Source: Galerina marginata (Eukaryota; Basidiomycota; Agaricomycetes; Agaricales; Galerinaceae). Taken from it: a stretch of 64,000 nt of DNA. The notes under the pieces were generated by a model. The model had not been told where the DNA came from and ran no database searches. It worked only from the letters and a program-made list of their open reading frames with translations. Positions 46,336-57,359 of the stretch are shown one piece after another (position 1 is the stretch's first letter; each line of letters opens with the position of its first letter). The stretch is from assembly GCA_023014335.1 (NCBI GenBank), contig JAECYW010000032.1, positions 248,001 through 312,000 of the forward strand, read 5' to 3'. Made by a program: the position numbers and the translations under genes.

Positions 46336-47400
46336 TTATGAGAATAGCCAGTATGTCTTCATCCCGATCTCCATTTTCGCATCGTGCCGTTCGTCGTGCC
46401 ACGTTTACCGTACCCGAACGTCGTCAATTGTATGGAAGCTCTCAATTCTATATTTCATGCTTGATTCAGACGGACTTCCTGGGTTTTTGAAAATTCTCTT
46501 TGACCCCGTTTAAAACCCATCTCTAGTTTTTCCACAGTCTCTATGGTATAGAAGCACGATCCTGCTCCGCTAGAATTTCAACCTTTCAATAATAAGCCTT
46601 TCTTCAAATTCGCCAATCGAACGAACTCCACTACCTGCTCGTTAAACTGGCTGTACCACATGCTCCTCAGTGTTACCACTCGTCATCGACGCTGGTAAAT
46701 TTGAATCTGTTCTCATCAGTAAGTATCTCTCCTCTTAGTCGTTCCAACCCATTCTTCTCAGTGCTCACCCTCTTTCTTCCAAACAGAAACCCAACTTCGC
46801 ATTCGTACCTCTTGATTTCATTTTGCCGACGACCCAGCTATGTTTTTCCACCTCTCATTCCCTTCCTTCCTTATTTTCACCGTGCAATTTAAATTCCCGT
46901 CGCGGGAACCGCGAAACTCCTTTGCGATGGGTGGGGCTATTGGCTAGATATTCTCGCACGACAGAACGTTCAAATGCTGCATGCCATCACGCTCTTCTCC
47001 AGGCACCTTCGTGCCCATGTTGCCAGCATGATTGCTGGACCAATAGCAGTCAACCTTCTGTCGTCCTGGTTATCTATCTGAGAAATGTTCCTCCCTATTA
47101 CTTCGATTTGGTTGCATTTTTGGTGCTATTTTCCGCATTGGTTTTTGTTCGCCCTTCCTTAGACGACGATCTGGAGCTGTACTAGGTTGTCCGTTGGTAT
47201 TCGTACTGCCAATTGGAGCAGCTACCACTATTTGTAGTGTATGATTCCCTTTTTCTAAATGTCTCGCCACTTTTAAGCTAACAGCTGCTGCAACACAATT
47301 TCGCCCTCCCAAAACCTCCGGAATAGCTATTAACTGACGGTCGGACAATTACACGAGAAACCTCCAGCCTTGAAGCGTCAAGAAACTCTCTTTATTACAC

Positions 47401-48159
47401 GAGCTAAGCGCGGCGCGCGCGTCGACCAACGTGAAATCATGATGTATGTCTACAAATAGGTGGGCGATTTAAATTTATTACCTGGTCAATGGGATGTGTT
47501 ACTTCTAATGACACGAAGTACAAAAGGACCGCTAAAGCCGGCTTTTTCGCGAACAACCTTGTTTGAAATTCCCAAAATCTTGCCTGCAAGCCCGGAGTTC
47601 ATTCCTTTCTTCTTCCTTCATCAGGGTCTATTTCCGGACGGCCTCGTTACATCCATACTTAACTGTTGTGGCGCTTTAGTTTCAGGAATCAGAACTAGAG
47701 GGAGTTCAAATACAAAATTTAGTTACATGTATACCACTGGCATATTATTTGGAACCTATGTCACCGGGTCCACTAGCTGTAGTAATGAACTCCGTCGATC
47801 TAATGCCATGGCTTCTGAGCTTTCTCTCTCCTCCTAATTTAGCATCTTAAATAACTACGCTGCACATACAGGCGTCATTTGGATCGCGACATTTCATCAT
47901 AACTACTATTTTCCTCTCTTCGATAAAATGAGTGGGTTCAGAAATCTTTTTTTGTACACAATGTAGACACCGTAGAGTTACGTCTGCTAGTTATTCCATT
48001 GACAGCCCGCCCAATCGGCAAAAAGAACTAAGCTGTGGTGCGGACGCCGCCCAGTCTGGCATCTCGTTTACGGACAGCGGACACCTTGAATGTATAAAAA
48101 GTGTCATCCCATTGAATAAATAGCGTGAAAGGAATTTTCATTCTGCAAGCGCAAAGGTC
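47401..48159. other. Promoter-side region of the peroxygenase gene
   Basis: A plus-strand open frame at 47460-47837 has no recognised family. No repeat words shared with R1, alpha or beta. A GC-rich palindrome 'gcggcgcgcgcg' lies near 47412. It probably holds the upstream region of the peroxygenase gene. Confidence 0.4.
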
Positions 48160-49578
48160 ATGTTGCGCAGAAGCTTACTAGGCCTTTCGATTGCTTTTAT
48201 GCTGTACTCCTGCAAAACACGTGCATTCCCGGCCCACAGATCGCTTGCTGGACTTTCCAGGGAGGAACTGGAATCAATTATCCCTGTTCTCTCCTTTCAA
48301 CCCCCGGAAAAACCACCTGGCCCTTCCAATGACACGACGGCGAAGCTGGTTAATGATGTCGCACACCCTTGGCAACCCCTTGCCCCGGGCGATATTCGTG
48401 GGCCCTGCCCAGGATTAAACACACTTGCCTCTCATGGAGTAGGTGATTTCCAGTTCCATTATCGTATTTCTGATTGCTTACATTCTGTGTAACAGTGGCT
48501 TCCGCGAAACGGTATTGCTACTCCGGCGCAAATCATAAGCGCAGCACAAGACGGTAAGCCAAATAGTCATGCGCTTAGTTTTGTGTCTCAAATACGAAGA
48601 AAAAAGGTTTTAATATGGACAACACTATCGCTAGATTCATCACATATGCTGCCTTCCTGGTTAACGGCAATGTCATCACCAACTTACTCAGCATTGGAGA
48701 GAAGTCGTCATTGACAGGTCCCGACCCGCCTGCTCCTGCCGTTGTTGGTGGACTTAATACGCATGCAGTTTTTGAAGGTGTGCAATGTATTTCCTGCCCG
48801 AGGTGTTCCCATTGATGAATTTTTAACTTGTAGGTGATGCTAGTATGACTCGTGGTGCGTAAGCAGTTTCAACAACGTCATGATAAACGAGTCAGGAATT
48901 TTCTCGTCTTTTAGGTGACTCTTTCTTTGGAAATAACCACGACTTTAACGAGACACTTTTTGACGAGGTAGGAGATTTAATACCATGATAATACTTCTAC
49001 TTAATGGATTTTTGAGCTTGAATTAGTTAATAGCCTTCAGCAAAAAATTTGGAGCCGGAAAATACAACTTGACAGTTGCAGCAGAATTTAGGTTCCAGCG
49101 TATCAAGGACTCGATCGCGACCAACCCGAAATTCTCATTCATTTCGACTCGATATTTTTCTGCCTACGTGGAGTCCGTCTTCCCCATCAACTTCTTCATT
49201 GATGGGCGTCAAGACGATGGCCAACTTGACCTCACCGTCGCTCGCGGTTTCTTTCAAGATATGCGTATGCCAGATGGCTTCTTCCGCGCGAATGGGACTA
49301 AGGGTATTGATGGAATCGAGGTAGTCGCTGCCGCCTATCCTGTTCCCCCAGGTGCAAACACAGGCGCGGTCAACACATTCACGCCTGACCCAGCCTCGGC
49401 TGATTTCACCACATTTTGCCTGCTTTATGAGAATTTTGTTAATCAGACAGTAAAAGAGTTGTATCCTAACCCTACAGGGATTCTACGCGATGCTTTGAAC
49501 ATTAACTTGGGTTTTCTTTTTGAAGCCATTCCCGGAGGAGCATGCTCACACCAGGTCTTTCCTTTTGGACAAGATTAA
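48160..49578 (+). CDS. Unspecific peroxygenase (heme-thiolate peroxidase), secreted
   Basis: Exons 48160-48438, 48496-48553, 48607-48777, 48834-48854, 48915-48967 and 49027-49578, introns 53-60 nt, give about 377 aa. UPOs (EC 1.11.2.1) use hydrogen peroxide to oxygenate C-H bonds and double bonds outside the cell. Visible family marks: a hydrophobic signal peptide (MLRRSLLGLSIAFMLYSC), the proximal heme ligand motif Pro-Cys-Pro in 'IRGPCPGLNTLASHG', 'LPRNGIATP', the Glu-Gly-Asp site in 'FEGDASMTRGD' (metal near the heme propionate), and Arg and Glu seven residues apart in 'STRYFSAYVES', which match the acid-base pair of the long-type UPOs. A C-terminal Cys in 'GGACSH' could form the known disulfide. 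NxT/NxS sites suggest glycosylation. Everything needed is present, so the gene is probably active. Confidence 0.92.
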
Positions 49579-49904
49579 ATACATCGGTTTCGGATGGTAC
49601 CAGTCATATTTGTATATTTAAAATGTTTAGGACCACTTACTTTGATTTATAATAATCCTAGTCTGCAACCAAAACATTCGAATCCGAAAAGATTGCGTTA
49701 GGTGAAGAGAGGAAATTGTCGCCAGCTTTGAGTCGTGGGCCGTGATTGACGAGATCAAGAGTAGAGGAGCGGATCGTATGGATGAGGGTGAGGCGGGGTA
49801 ACCACTGTGTACTCGACATGGGCTACAGCTTGCCGTGGCAAAGAAAGAGGTGGTCGACCACGAAAATGAATTATACCTTTGGATGAAACAGACAGAGTTT
49901 GTTG
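49579..49904. other. 3' flank of the peroxygenase gene
   Basis: No gene seen. AT-rich just after the stop, then it passes into R1-type sequence near 49.8-49.9 kb. Confidence 0.4.
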
Positions 49905-50470
49905 TCAGGAGTGACAGCGGTCGCGCTCGTCATTTCAACTTCTATGCGCTAGGCACTGCGTGCACTGCGGTAGTAAATTCTCGCGGTGTGGAGAGCCAGT
50001 TTGACCGGCGTCAAAAACGAAACGCGGTTCGTCATTCTTTATCTTCTCTTCTCGGTGCTCATTTCGTTCTTCAGCAACAAATTTCTTCTTAACCCAATCT
50101 TAACCTATAGCTATAGGCTGCTCTCTAGGGTTGCGTTCAAGTTGCGTCGGCTCCTGCCGGGAGGGCTCAAGCCTCTTCATCCTTATTCCCTTGCCCGTTC
50201 TCTTTCCCCTCCTCTCCTTCGAAGCTAGTAGTAGGATGGGACAACCAACCGTAGAGGATGCGCGGTCTAAGTCACCAGCATTTCTATTGGCGCTGGTTCA
50301 CGTAGAGGGTAAACAGAAAAATATGGACGTCTCTCCCAGCATCTCGAGCGGGAATTGGGCAGCGAGGACGCGTTGTGTTGTGACTACAGTTCAGAAAATC
50401 GGAATTATAATGGCGGCTCTGATGGGCACAGCCACTGACGGCATCTCAATGCCGCAATCTAATCTGATGG
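49905..50470 (+). repeat. R1, copy 6
   Basis: 'tatgcgctaggcactgcg', 'ttctcgcggtgtggag', 'gcgaggacgcgttgtgttgtg', 'gggcacagccactgacgg' and the CGGCAT/ATGCCG hairpin (50439-50454), then 'caatctaatctgatgg'. Confidence 0.75.
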
Positions 50471-52080
50471 TTAATCAATTCCATATGCTCGTCCTTGGCT
50501 CGTCCATCGATAATCTCCTTCCCACTCCCTCATCCTTACGGAGGTCCACACTCACTTCATCGTTGGCCATCTCTAATCTTAGCTCCTCGCGATGACTATA
50601 TCTCCCTCTGCGAGGTTCGATTTCTATGCTTTGGCTCAAGGTCCTCGGGGAGTCGGGGTGGACAACGGCGCAACGTGAACTTGCTAAAATCATACTTTTC
50701 GAACAAGGCTGTTGTGCCTTTGGCGATGGCATGATTTTTGTGGACAATAACTGTCAGCGTCGCGTTTTCACCCCGATAGCTTGAGTACAGTTGACAATTC
50801 TGAGCATTTACGCTTTTTGTCGTGCCCCGTTCGCCTTACCCGACCGGATGTAGTGGATCTATCATCCTGATAAACCTTCTGAGCTGAGCTCGGCGAGTAT
50901 CCAGAGGCACTGGTCGAGGTGAGTACAATAGACAATATTTGATGCCTCCACCAACTTATACGAGCCATGTTATATTCTTTCCACCTCGATCTGGCTACCG
51001 ATTCTGAATCGGAGGTTGATCGGAGGCAAAACTTGAGCAACATTCGTGAGTTTATTTGTTCATACCATCGTCGATTTACATCAACGAGAAAACCTCCTCC
51101 TATCGTGGACTAGAAATGGGATATTTGATATTTCTACCTCACAGGTCTCCTAGCCGTCAGGCGTATTGGCTGCCCCTCCAGCCCCTTTTCTCTCCGACTG
51201 TGGTCAGTGTAAATGACTTTTTCTTCGCTTATCCTGGACGCCTCGCTGTTACCGGCGTTGAAGAAAGTCACAAATCGCGATAGAAGTTTTCCACCGGGCG
51301 GTAGTCGCATTTTCAGTGTTTGAGGTGTACTTTCTCTAATCCTGTTCAATCCGCAGCTCAAAATATCTTGCACCTTCGGCTCTTCGAGGTTTGCCGATCA
51401 AGGGAGCTATATTCCCTCCTCGTGTGCGAACAGTTCATACACGTCTCTTTCGACCTTGTACGCTCCCCCTCTTTCATTCTCGTTCTCATTCACGCTCGTT
51501 CTTGTTGATATAATCGGTTTCCAAGCCATGTCCGTGTCTTCCCTTCCTTCCTTCCTTTCTTGTTACTCGAAGATTTTTTTCTCTACAACTGAATTCGTGG
51601 TGCTGGCCTCTCATTGCCCTTTTTAATATTTCTGCCCCTTCTTCTCCTACTTGTCTCTTCAGAAACACTCAAGACATCGCGACTTTTAGCCGATCGGACT
51701 CTCACTATGGCCTTTCTTCTTGGCTTGGGTTGTTGAGCCATTGATCTCATAGGCTCTCGTCCAAGCCGCATTCCCGATGAATAGGTGCCTTAGCGAAGTC
51801 CGTTGAAGCCCCTAAAAAGTTGGCACTGTGACACTATTAGTCTCCGTCCTGGTCCTATTTTCAGGTGCCATGATTGAAGTCGTATGGTACAAGGAACCAC
51901 TTGTCGTTTCCGGCCTTGGTATACGCAGAGACCATGACCTCGAGATGTTGTACGGTACTCGACTAGACTGATTGGCGTCCCTATCCATTACCTCACCGTG
52001 TACTCCTTAACTTCTCTTACCCTTGCTGATTGTAGATATACGTACCCTATTGCCTAGAATTAGATGTACAGTTGTTTTAA
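50471..52080 (+). repeat. Beta block copy 4 passing into the end of an alpha block
   Basis: The first part has the beta stem-loop (50686-50738) and the intron-like donor at 50919. From about 51480 it becomes alpha-like ('cggtttccaagccatgtccg', 'gccgatcggactctcacta', 'tgccttagcgaagtccgt'), so it is a beta/alpha recombinant. Confidence 0.6.
50686..50738 (+). other. Beta stem-loop, copy 5
   Basis: Outer stem AAAATCAT (50686-50693) with ATGATTTT (50731-50738); inner hairpin AAGGC-TGTTGT-GCCTT (50705-50720). Confidence 0.6.
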
Positions 52081-52084
52081 TCTA

Positions 52085-52770
52085 TCAACGTCTCATGAAC
52101 GGGCTTGGGCCCCTCCCTCCGCTAAAACCTTTCTAAAAACCACGAAAAACCCGCAGGAAGGTTAACAATCGCTTCAAGGTACAAGCTCAAAACTCCTAGT
52201 ATTACTGACCTTCCATAAATCCACCAAGTTTAGTGCGCGAAAGCGAGTATGAAAGTAAGGTGACGCGCCGTCTAAAAAATAATCAAGGCAGGATAGTGAA
52301 AGTAGCGAACGTACATTTTGTAATAATATCGCCCAGATCGCACTCTTTCGACACACTGTCTGCTTCCGCGTCGTTGGGATTACCCGACGCATCCAGGAGA
52401 GGAAGACGGACCAAAATAAACTGTGATATCTCCTTATCATTGACGATATCCCCTATTTCTTCTTTAGATCTTCGTAAAGAGTCGGTACTGGTTTGATCGA
52501 CGACGTAGCCGGTTCTCTAGAAGTCGTAGAGGATTGAGTCGAATATCACAGTGAACTAAAGTTCGAATTCAAAGGATGCATACAATGTCAAAAAAACGAT
52601 AGACTGTAGATATCAAGCTCAACTGCCTACATGAAGAAGATCCGCCAGGAATAATTGCATCTATGGGTACACCGTTGAAGTCCAGTCGTACCTTGACTGA
52701 GATTGTTCGATGTTCGATGTTCCAGCAGCATCCATCCGCACCTCCAACCGACTCCACACATTAAACACAA
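52085..52770 (-). pseudogene. ARF-like pseudogene
   Basis: It matches the 39-kb gene from exon 4 to the end: 'VRLDFNGVPIDAIIPGG', then 'DSLRRSKEEIGDIVNDKEI', 'LVRLPLLDASGNP' and 'SYSLSRTKLGGFMEG'. One extra base around 52519-52530 shifts the frame in the exon that holds the VVD strand, and the acceptor before the last exon reads CGG instead of CAG. The first exons are missing. Confidence 0.65.
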
Positions 52771-52779
52771 GGAGCAATA

Positions 52780-53550
52780 CATCCCATCAAACGAGAACCG
52801 ACGCTGTTCTCAGTTCCAGTTGATGCTGTCCGCCACGACGTTGACCATTTACGATCCGTATCATAAGCGTCTTTCCCATTGGCGGATGGAGGACGGCCGC
52901 CTTAGATTCAGACGCGGCGCGTCCAGCAAAGGTGGGGGTTGAACGTTGAATGTTTGCCCCAGTTGATAGGTGTCGCTGGAAAAGCAGAACATGAATGTTA
53001 GAACACAACGTACATATGCAAAGGCTAACGAAATGAGGAAACCATGGACATGTGGGAAGAGAAGAAAGTCGGGCAATGGCTGGAGATGAAAAAGGAAAAT
53101 CGGGGGGAAAAGGAAGAACAAACCAAAAACTAGATGAAGTACGTACCATTCATTGGCCAGGTTCTTCGGTGCACCGTGTAGATCACATCCAACGCGGAGA
53201 ATAACCACGGACAAGCACGGGTAGAGAACCTCCGAACTTCTGCCATGCAGACATCGAGTGCCAGTCGTGGCTCCAGTTCGAAAGATAGTGGGTTTCCTCA
53301 TCTTCGCCAGCGACGGGGGTGGCGGGTAAACGAAACGACCCATCAACATCGAATGAGTACAAAGCGGAGGCGGAGGGCGGGCAGCTGCTTCAGCCAGTAC
53401 AGGCATAGGCGTCGATGAAAGTCGGGCTTAAGTATTAGCAATTGAGTGTCATCTGTCGAGACAACCACTCAGTGCTAATGTCGAACATTGAGCGCAAACC
53501 CAAGGAGGATGGATAAATAGAGTATATTAACACGGTTTTAATTGAACCAG
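52780..53550. repeat. Block shared with 13.5-13.9 kb
   Basis: 'gggggttgaacgttgaatg', 'ataggtgtcgctggaaaag', 'gggcaatggctggagatga' recur at 13.6-13.8 kb in the same order. Overlapping minus-strand frames are not conserved over their full length, so I call no gene. Confidence 0.5.
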
Positions 53551-56470
53551 GATGCGAAGAGCAGGACGACTCCTCGACGAGGAGCTGGATTTTTGCAACT
53601 TCCCGTTGAAGGGAAAGTGTTCACAAGCTGCGAGAGAGCTTGAAGGCGCGGTTGATGATAACCTCTGGCCATCCTCCACGAATACAGCACGCCCGACCCT
53701 GGGCCGTCATCGCGTTAGTTTGGACGTCCTCGTCCTCATCCTCGTCCTCATCGGCGGCGGCGGCGGAGGCGAGTACGCAAGTTGTCCCAACATGACGTAG
53801 TGCATGCAGCTACGCCAGCGCACAAACTCGAGGTCGAGTTAGAGTTTGAGCTTGCATCGGGATGAAACGGGTAGGTCGGGTTGATCCGGCGAGTTCATCG
53901 CTCTGAAGAAAAACAAAACAGAACATATCATGACAAGGTCTCCAAAAAATAAATATTATTCGACTACACACATACCGATTTAGTCTTCATCTTGCTCGCC
54001 CATCGCGAGCCTGAGCCAGAGCGCGAGCACGAGCAGGAGGGAAGGAGGAAAAGAGCTGGAAGAACGAAGAAAACCGCGTCTCTAGCTCTAGCTTGCACCT
54101 GCAGGGGTTGGGCACGAGGATCGTCATGACTAGCTGCTGCAGCAGCGCTGATGGCGGGCCAGCAAAGGGCCCCGAGCCACCGGCCTGGTTGGAGAAAGGA
54201 GAGCAGAGGTGGAATGCAGACGGGGTGTACACGCCGCAGGCAGGCAGGCAGGGTCGGAGCGGGGGCGGGGTCTGCGAGAGAGGGCGAGGGACGAGCTGGG
54301 TCGAGCTGGAGCTGTAAGTTGAGGTTGAGCTCGGGCTCGACTCGAGCTGGTTATCGAGACGAAGTGGGCCAGTTGATGGGCCAAGTTCGTCGTACCTGAA
54401 GAAAAACCAAAACCAAAAATATCATGAAAAATCCATTCAAAGAACAATGTTTGACTATCCACTTACTAATGCAGTCTTCGTCCTGGCCCGGCGCAGGCGC
54501 GTGTATCAGCACGAGCATCAGCATGAACACGACCACGAGCACCCTACTCGAAGGCGGGCATCGACGGGAGCGAAGCAATGATGTAGAAATAACCAAAACC
54601 CCGGCTTCAGCTCCAGCTCCCACTTGCACCCGCAGCAGCACCCGCACTCGCAGGAGCTGAGCACAACCAGCACCAGGAATACCAGCAGGCCGAAGAAGAT
54701 ATCCTGAAGTGGGGGCTCGATGCATCCAGCATCCAGCACCCCTGCCTCAGGCCACATTGCCGACTTGCAGCCCTCGCACGTAGGGCTCGGTGAGGGCAGG
54801 GTGCACGATGACGACTGGAACGTCAGCAGGAGCAGGAGCGGCAGCGGCGCGGGAGCACGGGCGGGAGCAGGGCCAAGAGATGGGCAGCGCGAGGGCGAGG
54901 GCATTGGCAGCTGCACTGGCGGGCGACGTGCTTTCCGCGCCCTGTTCCACTTCTGCTTCCACTCCTGCTGGTCAACGGCGCGAACGGGCCCAACCCGGGA
55001 ATGGGTCTTGGGTATCGAGGAGCGAGCACGGACACTTAGGACCCGGTCGAAGTCGAAGTCGAAGAGATGCTGGGTGCACCCCCACCCACCCACACCGCAC
55101 TCGCAGGTGCTGAGCACAAGGAGCGCCAGCAGCAGCGCCGGCGCGGGGCAAGCAGGGCGCGGGATGGCAACTAGAGATCAGCAGGAGCAGCAGCGAGGGC
55201 GGCAGGGGCAAGGGCAAGGGCGAAGACGGGGTCGAAGGTAGGGATGGTTGGTTGGGGCGTTGGAGGGCGATGTACTGTATGTCCTCTGTTCCTGTTCCTG
55301 CCCTGGCTCTGGTTAACGCCGCGGACGGGCGGACGAAACTTGTGGATGAGTCTTGGTCTTGGTCCTGGGGTCTTGCATTTTTTGCATTGTTTGTTGTAGG
55401 TGTGTATGCGGCTACGTGGCACGGGGTCGAAGTCGAGTTCGTCTTTGAAACGTTGACGAGATGGCTGAGAGGAGACGAGGAGGACGCGATGGGACGCGAC
55501 GCGAGAAGGAAGAAGAGAGAGAGGTCGGTTGTTATACGAGTAAAAGAGAGATGGGGGCAGGGTCAGAAGGAGGCTCAGAATTCCGACACAGCCAGGTTCA
55601 AGTTCGCGCGTGTACCAGCGCGACTTGAGGTCGAGCTTGGGTTTGAAATTCGAGGCTTGGATCTTGAGGACTTGGTGGCGGGCTTGGGCTCGCTCAGACT
55701 CGTACCAGCCCCCAAGCATCTAGGACGATGGCGAAGATTGAGCCAGCCCATCTCGTCCAGAATCCAAAATCTGAACATCATCGTAACCCGTGTAGGCGGG
55801 AGAACGATAACCACCAACACCGCACATATCATCGTCGAATCTAGAAGCAGCTGAACACCGATGGCCAAGGCACAAGCACCGGCTCAATGTTGTAAGGATC
55901 CACCCCGCTGCTTTCACGTCGAGCTGCCATGCCCGTGTCCCCCGAATTGAGTAGTGTAGTAAGTAAGGTTTTGTCGTTATCGTATTGATGTCGACGTGGA
56001 GAAGGAGGCGAGTGTATAAAGTAAGGGGGTGTTGGCAGGCGGCAGTTGAGCAGCGGGGACGCAGGGAGAGGAGAAAACGTAGAGAGTGGGAATTCGGGAA
56101 AGAGCTAGGGTAGGGGGGCACGGAGCACGGCAGGGTGACGACTACCACTTGGCGTGGATTCGTGTTCATGAGATGTTCGTCCAGTCCGCACTCCTCAACG
56201 TTTCAACATCGACCTAAACTTCAGCTTGAGATTTAACAAGTGCTATGAGCCGCGCTGTCGTAGGTTCGGGTTATGGGCTGCGCTTGACGAGGCCAGTATT
56301 GGGGCGGAGGACCAAACGAATGGACGAAGGCAGCAAAAGTGCGAGGGTGAGCGGGGTGGGGTGGCTACTCGTGATACGCCACGAGCTGCAGCTTGGCGAG
56401 GTAGTCACAGAGGTGGTTGTTCACGAATGAATGCCTTCGTGCGATTTTGGTGTCAAGGGAGGAAGCCGTC
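53551..56470. repeat. GC-rich block, copy 3, with tandem modules
   Basis: Modules restart near 53.90 and 54.40 kb ('ctgaagaaaaac', 'tatcatga', 'cgtcctggcccg'), with CAGCAGC-rich parts at 54.13, 54.65 and 55.10 kb. From 55.4 to 55.9 kb it follows 14.7-15.2 kb. On the minus strand, modules encode short Leu/Val/Ala-rich stretches followed by splice-donor-like GTACGTG/GTAAGTGG, with a TTTTTCTTCAG acceptor about 70 bases on. CTCGTCCTCATC repeats lie at 53728-53752. Confidence 0.55.
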
Positions 56471-57010
56471 GCGCTCGTCCGTTTGGTTTCTATGCCCTAT
56501 GCACTGCATGCACTGCAGGAGTAAAGTCTCGCGATAAAGCCGACGCAATCCTAGAGAGCAGGCAATAGTTTATGAAGGAAGTCATAGCTGAAGAATGACA
56601 TGAGGACCGATAAAACAAGAGAAAAATGACGAACCATGGTGTGTTTTTCACTGGTAAAACTGGCTCTCGATTGCAAGCAGGGCTAGAACCTCTTTATCTT
56701 GTTGTCTCTCTAGTTCTCTTCCTCATCCTCTGCTCCGAAGCTAGGAAGCAGCATGACTCCACCCAACCAACAAACGATAGGCTGAAAGCATTGACAAACT
56801 CATTTGTCGCGTCTAAATCAACACCAGCTGCGCTTGCTCAGGCTGACGTAGACAGCAGTATCAAGCAAGGGAAAGGTTCAAATGTGCGCGGTATTTTGAG
56901 TGAAAAGAGTCAGCGAGGGCATGTCGTGTTGCATAGAGAGCTGTGCGGTTCAGAATGCCTGGACTCTGAAGTCCAGGTTTACACCAGGTGCAGAAACCCA
57001 TATTAGGAAA
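56471..57010 (+). repeat. R1, copy 7
   Basis: 'tttctatgccctatgcactgc', 'gccgacgcaatcctagagagc', 'gaggaccgataaaac', 'gcgtctaaatcaacacc', then a diverged end with 'gacgggcactgcc'. It is the last copy in the window; single-copy sequence follows. Confidence 0.7.
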
Positions 57011-57201
57011 TATCTCCGGACGGGCACTGCCTTGCTGACACAGCCTCAATCTCATGAATCTCCGAGAAACACAGCCTTGGAGTTGCTATAAGTAGCTTTA
57101 CACAGCCTTTGGACGTGAATTCACGATTTTTTAATATAATAGTTTGATCGTTGACTTGCGGCTACATTTGGAAGCTGTTCAACTTCTGAGAGACTCGGAA
57201 A

Positions 57202-57223
57202 CAAAAAAAAAAAAAAAAAAAAA
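57202..57223 (+). repeat. Poly(A) tract
   Basis: An uninterrupted run of about 21-22 A. No recognisable gene copy precedes it and no target duplication is obvious. Confidence 0.7.
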
Positions 57224-57359
57224 TCTCTCCTATCGTATTGTACAATGATTAAATTATATTAAAATTGAACTGCAACATTATATCTGCGTATAGGGGACAG
57301 TGTTACCGAGTATGTATCGCGAGGAGGCACCCTCATCGTCTGCTCGAGATACATCCTCG

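Larger units (their letters stand above)
43200..47400 (+). repeat. Beta block, copies 2 and 3 in tandem
   Basis: Beta words occur in series: 'cttcatcg..tcgttgg' at 43.3 and 45.96 kb, the stem-loop at 43.92, 44.53 and 46.28 kb, the donor GTGAGTACGATAC at 44116 and 44756, and 'ctagatattctcgcacgac' at 46.94 kb. 'gcgggcacagccaccggcac' restarts a copy at 45.86 kb. Short frames are not conserved between copies. Confidence 0.65.

Noticed and set aside
47460..47837. Open frame of 125 aa upstream of the peroxygenase
   Set aside because: No family resemblance, no splice partners and no conservation visible; kept as unassigned sequence.
43177..50462. R1/beta junction as a Helitron 3' end (hairpin followed by CAATCTAA)
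   Set aside because: A hairpin close to CTRR would fit, but the distance is too short, alpha-type junctions lack the hairpin, and sequence homology continues on both sides.
54518..55719. Frames of 180-200 aa at 54518-55117 and 55171-55719 (minus) and 54720-55241 (plus)
   Set aside because: Same reason: overlapping stop-poor frames in a GC-rich repeat, not conserved between copies as whole proteins.
57202..57223. Poly(A) tract as the tail of a retroposed gene or LINE
   Set aside because: No gene-like or reverse-transcriptase sequence precedes it and no target duplication was visible.
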